9,424 nucleotides of DNA from CAXXOK01 sp035353235 (GTDB taxonomy: Bacteria; Bacillota; Clostridia; Christensenellales; Aristaeellaceae): NCBI GenBank assembly GCA_035353235.1, contig DAOPZG010000107.1, forward strand, positions 1-9,424, given 5' to 3'. A program made the translations under genes and the position numbers. Numbering within the stretch: the first letter of the stretch is position 1; every line of letters begins with the position of its first letter. The notes under the pieces were generated by a model. The model had not been told where the DNA came from and searched no databases. It was given only the letters and a program-made list of their open reading frames with translations. This document shows positions 1-7,106 of the stretch, one piece after another.

Positions 1-173
1 ACGGTTACGCCCGTTTCCGGCTCCCGCAGGATCACCGGGGCGATCTGTGACGGCGCGATCTCTCCGCCTTTCACCTGATCGCCCATGGGCAGTCTCCGCT
101 TTTCCAGTTCGGCCAGAATTGCCCGGGTCTTGATGTTTTCTTCCTCGGTGTCGATATAATAACGTCCGCACAT
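1..173 (-). CDS. SRAP (YedK/HMCES-type) protein, N-terminal part
   Basis: This is the first 57 codons of a leftward gene that continues past the window edge. The protein begins MCGRYYIDTEEEN and continues through a GEIAPSQIAPVIL stretch. The MCGRY start is the hallmark of the SOS-response-associated peptidase (SRAP) family: Met1 is removed and Cys2 becomes the N-terminal residue that forms a thiazolidine crosslink with abasic sites in single-stranded DNA. YedK and human HMCES are the characterised members. The start is supported by the Cys2 requirement and by a GGGGAG ribosome binding site 8 bases upstream. The remaining catalytic Asn, Glu and His residues lie outside the window and could not be checked. 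The gene begins 28 bases after the SNF2 helicase stop on the same strand, so the two are probably co-transcribed. Family identity is confident; the role in this cell is inferred from the family. Confidence 0.9.
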   Translation of the reverse strand, partial: MCGRYYIDTEEENIKTRAILAELEKRRLPMGDQVKGGEIAPSQIAPVILREPETGVT

Positions 174-201
174 GGGCGTGTCTCCCCGGGCCACTGCCCG
201 C

Positions 202-3200
202 TCAGAAAAACAGGTTACGAATATCCTCTTCGGTCAGGCTGTCCAGCGCGGCTTCGCCTGCCAGTACCACACGGTCAAATACGGCGCGCTTGCGTTTGCT
301 CAGGTCGGTCACCTTTTCCTCGATGGTGCCCTGCGCGATCAGGCGCAGTACGTCCACATCCCGGGTCTGTCCGATCCGGTGGGCACGGTCGGTCGCCTGA
401 TCCTCCACAGCGGGGTTCCACCACGGGTCGTAGTGGATCACCAGATCCGCCCCCGTCAGGTTCAGGCCGGTTCCGCCCGCCTTCAGGCTGATGAGGAAAA
501 CCTGCCCTTCGCCGCCGTTAAAACGGTCGCATAACTCCTGCCGAAGCTCCGGCTTGGTGGAGCCGTCCAGGTACAGGGTTTTTACCCCCTCCCGCGACAG
601 GCGCTTCCGGATAATCTGCAGCATCCCCACGAACTGCGAAAATACCAGCATCCTGCGCTGGCCCGCCACAGCCTGCTGCACCGTTTGCACCAGCAGTTCC
701 AGCTTGCCGCTGGTTCCCTCGTAATCCGGCAGGAACAGCTTGGGGTGACAGCATACCTGCCGGAGTTTAAGTAACACGCTCAGCACCTGCATCCGCGCGC
801 GCGGGAGCGATCCGCTGGCCAGCGCCTCCCCGACGTGTTGGCGCAGGGTTTGCAGCAGCTGGTTATACACCTGCTCCTGCTCCGGGGTCATGGCGGCGTA
901 CAGGCTTTGTTCCCGCTTGGCGGGCAGATCGGCCAGCACTTCTTTTTTCAGCCTCCGCATCAGGAAGGGGCGAATGCGTTCCCGCAATTCCTCGGCACGC
1001 TCGCTGCCACCATACCGGCGCAGGAACGCCGCTTGCGTGCCAAGATAACCGGGCAGCACGAAATCGAAAATGCTCCACAGCTCCCCGGTGTGATTTTCCA
1101 TGGGGGTTCCGGTCAGCGCAATCCGTACCTGCGCGTTTAGTTCCTTAGCGGCAGCCGCGCCAATGGACTGGGAGTTTTTCACAAACTGCGCCTCATCCAG
1201 AATTGCAAACCGAAACGGCGTATCCCGGAGCAGGGCGATGTCCCGGCGCAGCAACGGATAGCTGGTCAGTACCACGTCCACGCCCGGGTCTTTAAGTACT
1301 TCTTCAATCTGCCGCACACGTTCTTCCCGTACGCCGGTGATCAGCCGCACGGTCAGTCCGTCGTCAAACCGCTTGAATTCCGCCAGCCAATGGTAAACCA
1401 GCGACGTGGGGGTCACCACGATGTTTTTCATCGCGCCGTTCTTCTTTTTCGCCGCGGACAGCGCAGCGATCACCTGCACCGTTTTCCCCAGACCCATTTC
1501 ATCGGCCAGGATACCGCCCATTCGCGCTTCATACAGCGATAAAATCCACCCGGTGCCCCGTTTCTGATAGGGGGCCAGTTTGCGCAGAAGCCGCGCGGGA
1601 ATAAAGTCCTCCGCTTCCTCGGCGCGTTCGGTCAGCGCCCGGGAGGCGTGCTCCACTTCTTCGGTCGCTTCCACCTCGCCCCCGGCCATGCGCAGCATAC
1701 TCAGCATATAAGCAGCCCGGTACGCGCCAAAACTCAGCTCCCGCGCGTCCGGCTCGGCATGAGGATCGTCCAGCCCCGCCGCATCCAGCAACTCCTGCGC
1801 CACAGGCGCGAGCGCCGCCATATCGCGCAGGTCCAAAAATTCGCCTGTTTTAAGCCGTACATACTGTTGCCGTTCCTTCACCGCCTGCAAAACCGGCAGC
1901 AGTTCGTTTACCGGCTCGCTCTCCTCCAGCAGAGTAAATACCAGCCGCCCGCCGCGCATACGGAAGGCCGCGCGCGCGTTGAACCGGCGCGGGCGAATCC
2001 GGCGGAACGATTCGCTTACGTACACTTCCGCCAGCTTGCCCAGCTCTGTTACGCCCTGCGTGCAAAAAGACAGAATCTCTCTCGCGCGGTGCAGCACAAT
2101 CCGACCTTCCCGCACCACGAATCCGGCGTCGGAAAAAAAGTCCAGTAGTTCGGTTTCAGCCCGTCCGTCCCTGAGCAGCAGCCCCGGTTGTCCGTCCGGT
2201 GTGGAAGCAGGCTTTTCGTTTTCCATCCCTTCCGGGCGGAACAGAAACAGCACCTTGTCGCCATAATGCAACTCCACGCGCGCTTCCACGTCCCCATCGG
2301 CCATGTCCACGTAGACCCTCGCCTTCAGCGGATCGTTCAGCAGTCGGCGGTTCAGGCCCGCGGACGGCAGCACCGTACCCACGGTAGCCAGCGCCGGGAG
2401 GAGGGTGGACAACGTTTCTTCGGCATCCCCGCCGTCAAAACGGAAAGCGCGGCCCCGGGCCGCCAGCAGGCGGCACACTCTTGCCTGCGCGCCGTGCAGC
2501 CGCGCGACTTTGCCGTCCAAAAACACATATCGCCCGTCCGGCGTAATCAGCTTCAGGTCTTCCGCACCGTCGGCCCGCACAAAGATCGCGTCCCCCTCCA
2601 GCGACACAGAAAAGCAAAGCGACAGCTCCACTGTACGAACTCCCTGCTGCGGCAGGCGCTGGTTGCCCGTGATCAGCAGAAAAGACCGGTTCTCCAGAAA
2701 GCGCATCACGCTTTGCAGGAACGCGCCGGTCAGCATCAGAAAGCGGCCGTCGCTGGCGGGTCGGGCGCCGGGAGTCTCCGGCGTGCCGTTCTCCGGCTCG
2801 GGTTTATCGTCGCTGCCCTCTTCGCGCAGGGGTACATGGCTCATCAGCATGGCCAGCAAGGCTTCGTCGTCTTTGGAAAAACGCATGCCTGCCGGGCGGT
2901 AGGTAAACTTGGGCGAAAGTTCCAGCGTTTGTCCGCGCGTATAGCAGGTCAGCAGTTCCGCAATGTCCCGCACCGCGTACATCCGTTCCTGTCCGATCTG
3001 CAGGCCCAACCCGGCCCGGCCGTCCTCCAGCAGGCGCAGGGTGACGGTGATGCGCACGCTTTCGCCGCCGGGGATCGCCCGGCTGAGCGCCAGCAGCAGA
3101 TCCTGCCCCAACGCCTGCTCCTGTTCCTTGCGAAGTCTACGGAGCGTGCCGTCCTCTTCCGCCTTCAGCGTCGCGGCCACAATATGCGGGCAGCCCGCCG

Positions 3201-3390
3201 CGCCCTGCGCGCCGCAGGTGCAAGCGGCGGTTCCGTCGGCACGTAAAGTGACTGTCTGCTCGGGGGTCGTCCCCACGCGCAGCGTAAGCGCCTGCCGGTC
3301 CTGTCCGGTCAGCGTAACGCTCCCCCGGCGGAAAATATCTTCGCCCTCCCGGCTGGAGTTGATGGGCGTATGATTCGCTTCCTGCGGCAT
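202..3390 (-). CDS. SWIM zinc-finger SNF2-family DEAD/DEAH helicase
   Basis: A 1062-residue SNF2 superfamily 2 ATPase, expected to translocate on double-stranded DNA in the cytoplasm and remodel protein-DNA complexes. Seen in order: a SWIM zinc finger (C57-x-C59, C67-x-H69); a Pro/Glu-rich linker at about 190-213; a long middle part that fits the bacterial SNF2-associated domain (roughly 215-570); then the ATPase core. The core has Walker A DEMGLGKT (630-637), the Walker B box DEAQ (732-735), motif III LTGTPMEN (759-766), motif V SLKAGGTGLNL (968-978) and motif VI QATDRAHRIGQ (998-1008). All ATPase motifs are intact, and the length is usual for this Bacillota architecture. The ATG is preceded by a perfect AGGAGG (3396-3401 on the plus strand) with 5-base spacing. 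An SRAP gene follows 28 bases downstream, suggesting a DNA-repair or replication-stress context. The cellular role is not established. Confidence 0.95.
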   Translation of the reverse strand: MPQEANHTPINSSREGEDIFRRGSVTLTGQDRQALTLRVGTTPEQTVTLRADGTAACTCGAQGAAGCPHIVAATLKAEEDGTLRRLRKEQEQALGQDLLLALSRAIPGGESVRITVTLRLLEDGRAGLGLQIGQERMYAVRDIAELLTCYTRGQTLELSPKFTYRPAGMRFSKDDEALLAMLMSHVPLREEGSDDKPEPENGTPETPGARPASDGRFLMLTGAFLQSVMRFLENRSFLLITGNQRLPQQGVRTVELSLCFSVSLEGDAIFVRADGAEDLKLITPDGRYVFLDGKVARLHGAQARVCRLLAARGRAFRFDGGDAEETLSTLLPALATVGTVLPSAGLNRRLLNDPLKARVYVDMADGDVEARVELHYGDKVLFLFRPEGMENEKPASTPDGQPGLLLRDGRAETELLDFFSDAGFVVREGRIVLHRAREILSFCTQGVTELGKLAEVYVSESFRRIRPRRFNARAAFRMRGGRLVFTLLEESEPVNELLPVLQAVKERQQYVRLKTGEFLDLRDMAALAPVAQELLDAAGLDDPHAEPDARELSFGAYRAAYMLSMLRMAGGEVEATEEVEHASRALTERAEEAEDFIPARLLRKLAPYQKRGTGWILSLYEARMGGILADEMGLGKTVQVIAALSAAKKKNGAMKNIVVTPTSLVYHWLAEFKRFDDGLTVRLITGVREERVRQIEEVLKDPGVDVVLTSYPLLRRDIALLRDTPFRFAILDEAQFVKNSQSIGAAAAKELNAQVRIALTGTPMENHTGELWSIFDFVLPGYLGTQAAFLRRYGGSERAEELRERIRPFLMRRLKKEVLADLPAKREQSLYAAMTPEQEQVYNQLLQTLRQHVGEALASGSLPRARMQVLSVLLKLRQVCCHPKLFLPDYEGTSGKLELLVQTVQQAVAGQRRMLVFSQFVGMLQIIRKRLSREGVKTLYLDGSTKPELRQELCDRFNGGEGQVFLISLKAGGTGLNLTGADLVIHYDPWWNPAVEDQATDRAHRIGQTRDVDVLRLIAQGTIEEKVTDLSKRKRAVFDRVVLAGEAALDSLTEEDIRNLFF

Positions 3391-3510
3391 GAGTACCTCC
3401 TATGATCTTATCCTGTTATCATTCGCCCCCCGATGACAGAGTTCCTTCCCGCCGCTTAACTTACGCGGCCGGAAATCAGAGGGGAGAAGGCGCGAAAACC
3501 CTTTCACGCG

Positions 3511-3539
3511 TTGACTTTTCCCCCGCTTCATGCTATGAT
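3511..3539 (+). promoter_or_regulatory. Sigma-A-type promoter with extended -10, for the hydrolase gene
   Basis: TTGACT (3511-3516) and TATGAT (3534-3539) are separated by exactly 17 bases, and a TG dinucleotide at 3531-3532 gives an extended -10. Transcription would begin near 3546, about 34 bases before the ATG at 3580. The TTG of the -35 box and the ATG pair at 3535-3540 are in frame with the gene but lie before the expected transcription start, so they cannot be its start codons. Confidence 0.8.
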
Positions 3540-3579
3540 GCACGAAACACAAAGCGTTTTGGGGAGGCGACCATTCCCG

Positions 3580-4749
3580 ATGAAACGGATGCGCAAGGAT
3601 CTGGCACGCATGATGGATGAAACGACCGCCCGGGGCGAAACGCCCTGCGCGCTGGTACTGCTGTGGCAGGACGGCGAGGAGAAGTTTTTCTATGCCAGCG
3701 GCCACGCGGATCTGGGACGCAACATTCCTGCCTGCCGGGATACCATTTTTCGCCTTTTCTCGCTGACCAAGCCGATGACCGCCGCCGCCGCCATGACGCT
3801 GGCGGAGCGCGGCGACCTGGACCTGATCGCCCCGGTAAGCGAGTATCTGGACGGGTTTCAAAATCAGCGGGTAGCGTTAAGCGACACGGAAACGGAACCG
3901 GTCAGGCGCCCCGTGCAGGTACGCGATCTGTTCTCCATGACCTCCGGCTTGTGCTATCCCGGCGAGGCAACCCCCGCGGAGCGTGCCATGGCGCGGCTTT
4001 TCGCTGACTTTTCCGCCGAAGAAGCGGCGGGCCGCCAGCCCGACACCCTTACGCTGGCCAAACGCATCGGGCAGCAGCCGCTGGCCTTTCAGCCCGGCGA
4101 AAAATGGATGTACGGCACCTCGGCGGATGTGCTGGGCGCGGTGATTGAGGCCGTATCCGGCAAGCCGCTGGACGAGTATATGCGGGAATCGCTTTTCGAT
4201 CCGCTGGAGATGAAAGATACCGGCTTTTTTGTGCCGGAGGAGAAGCGGAACCGCTTCGCCACCCTGTATGAGCGCAAAGACGGCATCCTGTCGCCTTTTG
4301 TGCAGAACCATCTGGGCCTGAACGCCTTCCTTTCCCGCCCCAGTTATGTCGCGGGCGGCGCGGGCGCGGTTTCCACCATCGACGATATGCTGCGCTTCGC
4401 GCGCATGCTGCTGGGCGAAGGCACCCTTGGCAATACGCGCGTGCTGTCCCCGCGTTCGGTCGCGTGGCTGTCCCACAATCACCTGAACGCGAAACAGCTG
4501 GAAGGGCTGGAATGGGATTCGCTGTACGGCTATGGCTATGGCGGCCTGATGCGCGTGCTGATGGACCCGGCTCGCAGCTTCTCGCTGGGTACGGAAGGCG
4601 AATACGGCTGGGACGGCTGGACCGGCCCCTACATGAGCGTAAACCCGAAGGATCATCTGGCGCTGCTGATTTTCCAGCAGAAGACCGATTCCGGCATTAC
4701 GCCGCTGACGAGGAAAATCCGCAATATCGTGTATTCGCACGCGGAATAG
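3580..4749 (+). CDS. Serine hydrolase of the beta-lactamase / class C PBP-like family
   Basis: A 389-residue protein of the serine beta-lactamase fold, in the class C/esterase/DD-peptidase-like branch. Seen: the nucleophile motif S61-L-T-K64 within FRLFSLTKPMTAAAAM; TSGL at 121-124; the second motif Y178-G-T-S181, where Y-x-N is usual; AGG(A/G)AVSTIDDMLRFARMLL near 258-278; and the C-terminal W344-D-G-W-T-G349 followed by NPKDHLALLIFQQ, which takes the place of the KTG/HxG motif. No signal peptide or membrane segment is visible, so the product is probably cytosolic, where an esterase or peptidase role is likelier than beta-lactam resistance. The substrate cannot be told from sequence. I chose ATG 3580 because upstream in-frame starts fall inside the promoter. 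The ribosome binding site GGGGAGG (3561-3567) is 12 bases away, a little long; ATG 3589 is the alternative. The gene has its own promoter and is followed closely by the serS promoter. Confidence 0.9.
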   Translation: MKRMRKDLARMMDETTARGETPCALVLLWQDGEEKFFYASGHADLGRNIPACRDTIFRLFSLTKPMTAAAAMTLAERGDLDLIAPVSEYLDGFQNQRVALSDTETEPVRRPVQVRDLFSMTSGLCYPGEATPAERAMARLFADFSAEEAAGRQPDTLTLAKRIGQQPLAFQPGEKWMYGTSADVLGAVIEAVSGKPLDEYMRESLFDPLEMKDTGFFVPEEKRNRFATLYERKDGILSPFVQNHLGLNAFLSRPSYVAGGAGAVSTIDDMLRFARMLLGEGTLGNTRVLSPRSVAWLSHNHLNAKQLEGLEWDSLYGYGYGGLMRVLMDPARSFSLGTEGEYGWDGWTGPYMSVNPKDHLALLIFQQKTDSGITPLTRKIRNIVYSHAE

Positions 4750-4770
4750 GCGCGGCGGCGGCAAAGCCGC

Positions 4771-4799
4771 TTGCCAAAACCGCTCCATGCGCGTATAAT
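4771..4799 (+). promoter_or_regulatory. Sigma-A-type promoter of the serS T-box transcript
   Basis: TTGCCA (4771-4776) and a perfect TATAAT (4794-4799) are 17 bases apart. The expected start is near 4806, immediately before the leader RNA. The -35 box begins only 22 bases after the stop of the upstream hydrolase gene, and no convincing terminator lies between them, so some read-through from the hydrolase transcript into the leader is possible. Confidence 0.85.
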
Positions 4800-4805
4800 A
4801 CAGCC

Positions 4806-5047
4806 ACAGCGATGACCGCGGAAGGGATCGCGGCGCTTTTTGCAGAGAGCGGGCGGCCGGTGCAAGCCCGTGAAGGCGCGTTTTCCTTTCCACCGCGCGA
4901 GCCGCAGACGAAGAGCCTGCCGGGGACGCCCGATACAGCGCGTAAAAGAGAAGCGCGGATACCCGCGCTTAAGCCGGGTGGCACCGCGGAGCAACGCACC
5001 CTCCGTCCCTGTGATGGCGAAAGCCGTCGGCAGGGGCGTTTCTGTTT
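4806..5047 (+). promoter_or_regulatory. T-box riboswitch leader, serine type
   Basis: This leader RNA senses uncharged tRNA-Ser and antiterminates transcription of serS. Seen in order: Stem I with the conserved GCAGAGAGC segment (4841-4849) and a distal loop region closed by CGGGC/GCCCG; a specifier candidate UCC (4889-4891) followed by the usual purine (A4892), with an outer helix CGCGG/CCGCG flanking this side; Stem III, a perfect 8-bp hairpin (4951-4958 with 4963-4970); and the T-box GGGTGGCACCGCGG (4976-4989). The antiterminator folds with the canonical 7-base bulge UGGCACC (4979-4985), helix 4986-4991 with 5001-5006, and GGG 4976-4978 with CCC 5007-5009. UGGC is complementary to a GCCA acceptor end, which fits the G73 discriminator of tRNA-Ser. 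The 5' end is inferred from the promoter, and the specifier position from Stem I geometry. Confidence 0.95.
5004..5047 (+). terminator. Regulated intrinsic terminator of the serS T-box
   Basis: The left arm (5004-5018) pairs with the right arm (5023-5038) over 15 base pairs, including a few G-U pairs and one bulged G, around a GAAA tetraloop. A T-rich tail TTTCTGTTT follows. Bases 5004-5009 are also the 3' strand of the antiterminator, so the two structures exclude each other, as expected for a T-box switch. Confidence 0.9.
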
Positions 5048-5085
5048 ATCGCAGGAAAGCCAAAGGCAACAGGGAGGTATAACGT

Positions 5086-6360
5086 ATGCTGGATATGAAA
5101 CGAATCCGCCAGAACCCGGACGAACTGAAGGAAATGCTTGCCCACCGTAACATGGACCCCGCTGTGGTGGACGATTTTCTGGCCAAGGATGAGCAGCGCC
5201 GCGCGCTGATGGCCCAGGTGGAGGAAAAGAAAGCCCTCCGCAACCAGACCAGCAAGCAGATCGGCTTGCAAAAAAAGAACGGCGCAAGCGAAGCCGAAAC
5301 CGCCGCCACCATGGAGGAAATGCGCCGTCTGGGCGACGAAATCACCGCCATTGACGCGGACGTGGCCGAACTGGACACGGCACAGAACGATTTTCTGATG
5401 CGCACGCCCAACTACCCGCACGCCTCCGTGCCTGTGGGGAAGGACGATACCTTTAACGTGGAGCAGCGCCGCTGGGGCACGCCCCGCGCCTTCGCGTGGG
5501 AACCCAAGCCTCACTGGGACATCGGCACCGACCTGAAGATACTGGACTTCGACGCGGCCGCCAAAATCAGCGGTGCGCGCTTCACGGTGTATCGCGGGCT
5601 GGGCGCGCGGCTGGAACGCGCGGTGATCAACTTCTTCCTGGACACGCATATCGCCGCTGGCTATGAGGAAGTGCTGCCCCCCTACATGGTCACCCGCGCC
5701 ACCATGACCGGCACGGGCCAATTACCCAAGTTTGAGGAGGACGCCTACAAGGTGGACCCCAACACCTTCTTAATCCCCACCGCCGAGGTGCCGGTCACCA
5801 ACCTGTACCGGGACATGATTCTGGACGGGGAGCAATTGCCAATCCGCCACTGCGCCTACTCCGCCTGCTTCCGTTCCGAGGCGGGCAGCGCCGGGCGCGA
5901 TACGCGCGGGCTGATTCGCCAGCACCAGTTTAACAAGGTGGAAATGGTAAAAGTTGTTAAGCCCGAAACCAGCTACGACGAGCTGGAAAGCATGACCGCC
6001 GAGGCGGAAAAAGTGCTTAAGCTGCTGGGTCTGCCCTACCGCGTGGTGTGCCTGTCCACGGGGGATATGGGCTTCAGCTCCGCAAAGACATACGACATCG
6101 AAGTGTGGATGCCCAGTTACAACCGCTATGTGGAAATCTCCAGCTGCTCCAACTGCGAGGATTTTCAGGCCCGGCGCGCCAACATCCGCTACCGCGACAC
6201 GCCCAAGGACAAGCCCCAGTTCTGCCACACGCTGAACGGCAGCGGCGTAGCCGTGGGCCGCACCGTAGCCGCGATCCTGGAAAACTACCAGAACGACGAC
6301 GGCAGCGTGACCGTGCCGGATGCGCTGCGCTCCTTTATGAAAACCGATGTGATCCGGTAA
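5086..6360 (+). CDS. serS: Seryl-tRNA synthetase
   Basis: A 424-residue cytosolic class II aminoacyl-tRNA synthetase that charges tRNA-Ser with serine using ATP. It has the usual bacterial SerRS length and layout. The N-terminal segment MLDMKRIRQNPDELKEML leads into the antiparallel coiled-coil arm (about 30-100) that grips the long variable arm of tRNA-Ser. The catalytic core has the serine-binding TAE loop (232-234, in IPTAEVPVTNLY), motif 2 with FRSEAG (262-267) and RDTRGLIRQHQFNKVEM, the CSNCEDFQARRANIRYR segment (354-370), and motif 3 GVAVGRTVAAILEN (387-400) with its ATP-binding arginine R392. The start ATG is 8 bases after a GGGAGG ribosome binding site (5072-5077). Expression is controlled by the serine T-box directly upstream, which agrees with the product. 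No key residue is missing. Confidence 0.98.
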   Translation: MLDMKRIRQNPDELKEMLAHRNMDPAVVDDFLAKDEQRRALMAQVEEKKALRNQTSKQIGLQKKNGASEAETAATMEEMRRLGDEITAIDADVAELDTAQNDFLMRTPNYPHASVPVGKDDTFNVEQRRWGTPRAFAWEPKPHWDIGTDLKILDFDAAAKISGARFTVYRGLGARLERAVINFFLDTHIAAGYEEVLPPYMVTRATMTGTGQLPKFEEDAYKVDPNTFLIPTAEVPVTNLYRDMILDGEQLPIRHCAYSACFRSEAGSAGRDTRGLIRQHQFNKVEMVKVVKPETSYDELESMTAEAEKVLKLLGLPYRVVCLSTGDMGFSSAKTYDIEVWMPSYNRYVEISSCSNCEDFQARRANIRYRDTPKDKPQFCHTLNGSGVAVGRTVAAILENYQNDDGSVTVPDALRSFMKTDVIR

Positions 6361-6377
6361 ACGCAGGGTCAGAGAAA

Positions 6378-6486
6378 ACCAGATTCGGGATACGCAAGAC
6401 CGTAAGCAAACCGTTCCCAATCTGGTCAGTCTGCCCGAAAGGCAGATTGAGCGCCGGATTCCCCCCCTCCCCTGATGGGAATCAGG
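6378..6486 (+). repeat. Cluster of inverted repeats in the serS 3' region
   Basis: Three consecutive potential hairpins lie between the serS stop and its terminator. The first has arms 6378-6390 and 6415-6426, giving 12 base pairs with one bulged C around a 24-base loop. The second (6427-6449) starts at the very next base, with a 9-bp stem and loop CGAAA. The third can fold as GATTCCC/GGGAATC (6457-6463 with 6477-6483), leaving CCCCTCCCCTGAT in the loop, or alternatively as CCTGAT/ATCAGG (6471-6476 with 6481-6486). None is followed by a T-run, so they are not terminators themselves. No open reading frame with a ribosome binding site was seen here. The function is unknown; a structured 3' UTR or a small RNA released from it is possible. 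Confidence 0.6.
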
Positions 6487-6504
6487 AAGTCATCGTTACA
6501 CAAA

Positions 6505-6542
6505 GGCGCGCCCGCGAAATTCGCGGGCGCGCCGGTTTTATT
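6505..6542 (+). terminator. Strong intrinsic terminator between convergent genes
   Basis: A perfect 12-bp GC-rich stem (6505-6516 with 6522-6533) around loop AAATT is followed by GGTTTTATT. It ends the rightward serS transcript. On the minus strand the same hairpin is followed by TTTGTG, a weaker T-run, so it may also end the convergent gene whose stop is at 6558. Confidence 0.9.
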
Positions 6543-6557
6543 CTCCGGAAATTCGGA

Positions 6558-7106
6558 CTACAATTGGCTGGTTTCTCCCGTTTCCGCAGGCCGGAAGGTT
6601 TGCAGCACCGTTTTCAGGTTCGCCATCAGCGCCGCGTCCGGCGCGTGGGTTGTATCGTCGTAGTAGCAGTAAAAATACGCGCTGGTTCCGTTCAGGATCG
6701 TCTCGGCGTAATAATACGGTCCGTCGCTGTCCTCCATGGAGAAAACATAGAAGGGTACGCCGCTGGTCGCGGTCAGGGTATCCGCAAGCACCGCGTTCTG
6801 GTCGGCGAAACTGGCCAGCGTATCCGCCACATATTGCTGTTTCTCCTCATCGGTGGCGTTTGTCAGGCTGAATCCCTCGTATCCATCCACCGTCGCTACC
6901 GAAGCGTCAATCAGGTAGGCTTCTCCGTCCAGCAGAAACAGCCAGATGTTGTCCGCTGTGCTTTCGTCGGTATACGAAGAATCATCCAGCGTGTATGTTT
7001 CGGGATAGTCGATGGCGTAATATCCTCCCGCTGTATAAGTTTCGCCCAGGGCACCCAGCGGCAGGCAAAGCAACAGTGTAACCAATACAGCAACCCATTT
7101 TTTCAT
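6558..7106 (-). CDS. Small secreted protein of unknown function
   Basis: A 182-residue protein that I do not recognise. Residues 1-21 form a clear Sec signal peptide: MKKW, a hydrophobic core VAVLVTLLLCLPLGAL, and a likely signal peptidase I cut after A-L-G21. Cys14 lies inside the hydrophobic core without a lipobox, so it is probably not a lipoprotein. The mature part is acidic and rich in Asp, Thr, Tyr and Ala, with no transmembrane segment. Segments such as GYYAIDYPETYTLDD and SGVPFYVFSMEDSDGPYYYAETI suggest a compact beta-rich extracellular domain. The start ATG follows AAAGGAG (7115-7121 on the plus strand) at about 8 bases. The protein is probably exported and either released or held loosely at the envelope. 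The gene lies downstream of the glycosyltransferase/membrane-protein pair on the same strand but is separated from it by 156 bases that contain a repeat cluster. Confidence 0.85.
   Translation of the reverse strand: MKKWVAVLVTLLLCLPLGALGETYTAGGYYAIDYPETYTLDDSSYTDESTADNIWLFLLDGEAYLIDASVATVDGYEGFSLTNATDEEKQQYVADTLASFADQNAVLADTLTATSGVPFYVFSMEDSDGPYYYAETILNGTSAYFYCYYDDTTHAPDAALMANLKTVLQTFRPAETGETSQL

Noticed and set aside
2188..3246. Long plus-strand reading frame of about 350 codons opposite the helicase gene
   Set aside because: It is antisense to a fully supported helicase, has a His/Gln/Arg-rich composition typical of GC-rich shadow frames, and shows no recognisable domain.
3402..3422. ATGAT/ATCAT dyad between the SNF2 ribosome binding site and its presumed promoter, as an operator
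   Set aside because: The arms are only 5 bases with 11 between them and no further symmetry; it is close to chance. I also found no convincing promoter for the SNF2 gene or LexA-type box here.
4757..4775. Small GC hairpin after the hydrolase stop as its terminator
   Set aside because: The stem is only about 5 bp with no T-run, and it overlaps the -35 box of the serS promoter.
3877..4893. Minus-strand reading frame of about 340 codons opposite the hydrolase gene and the T-box region
   Set aside because: It is antisense to a gene with intact catalytic motifs and crosses the serS promoter and leader; the frame is a by-product of high GC content.
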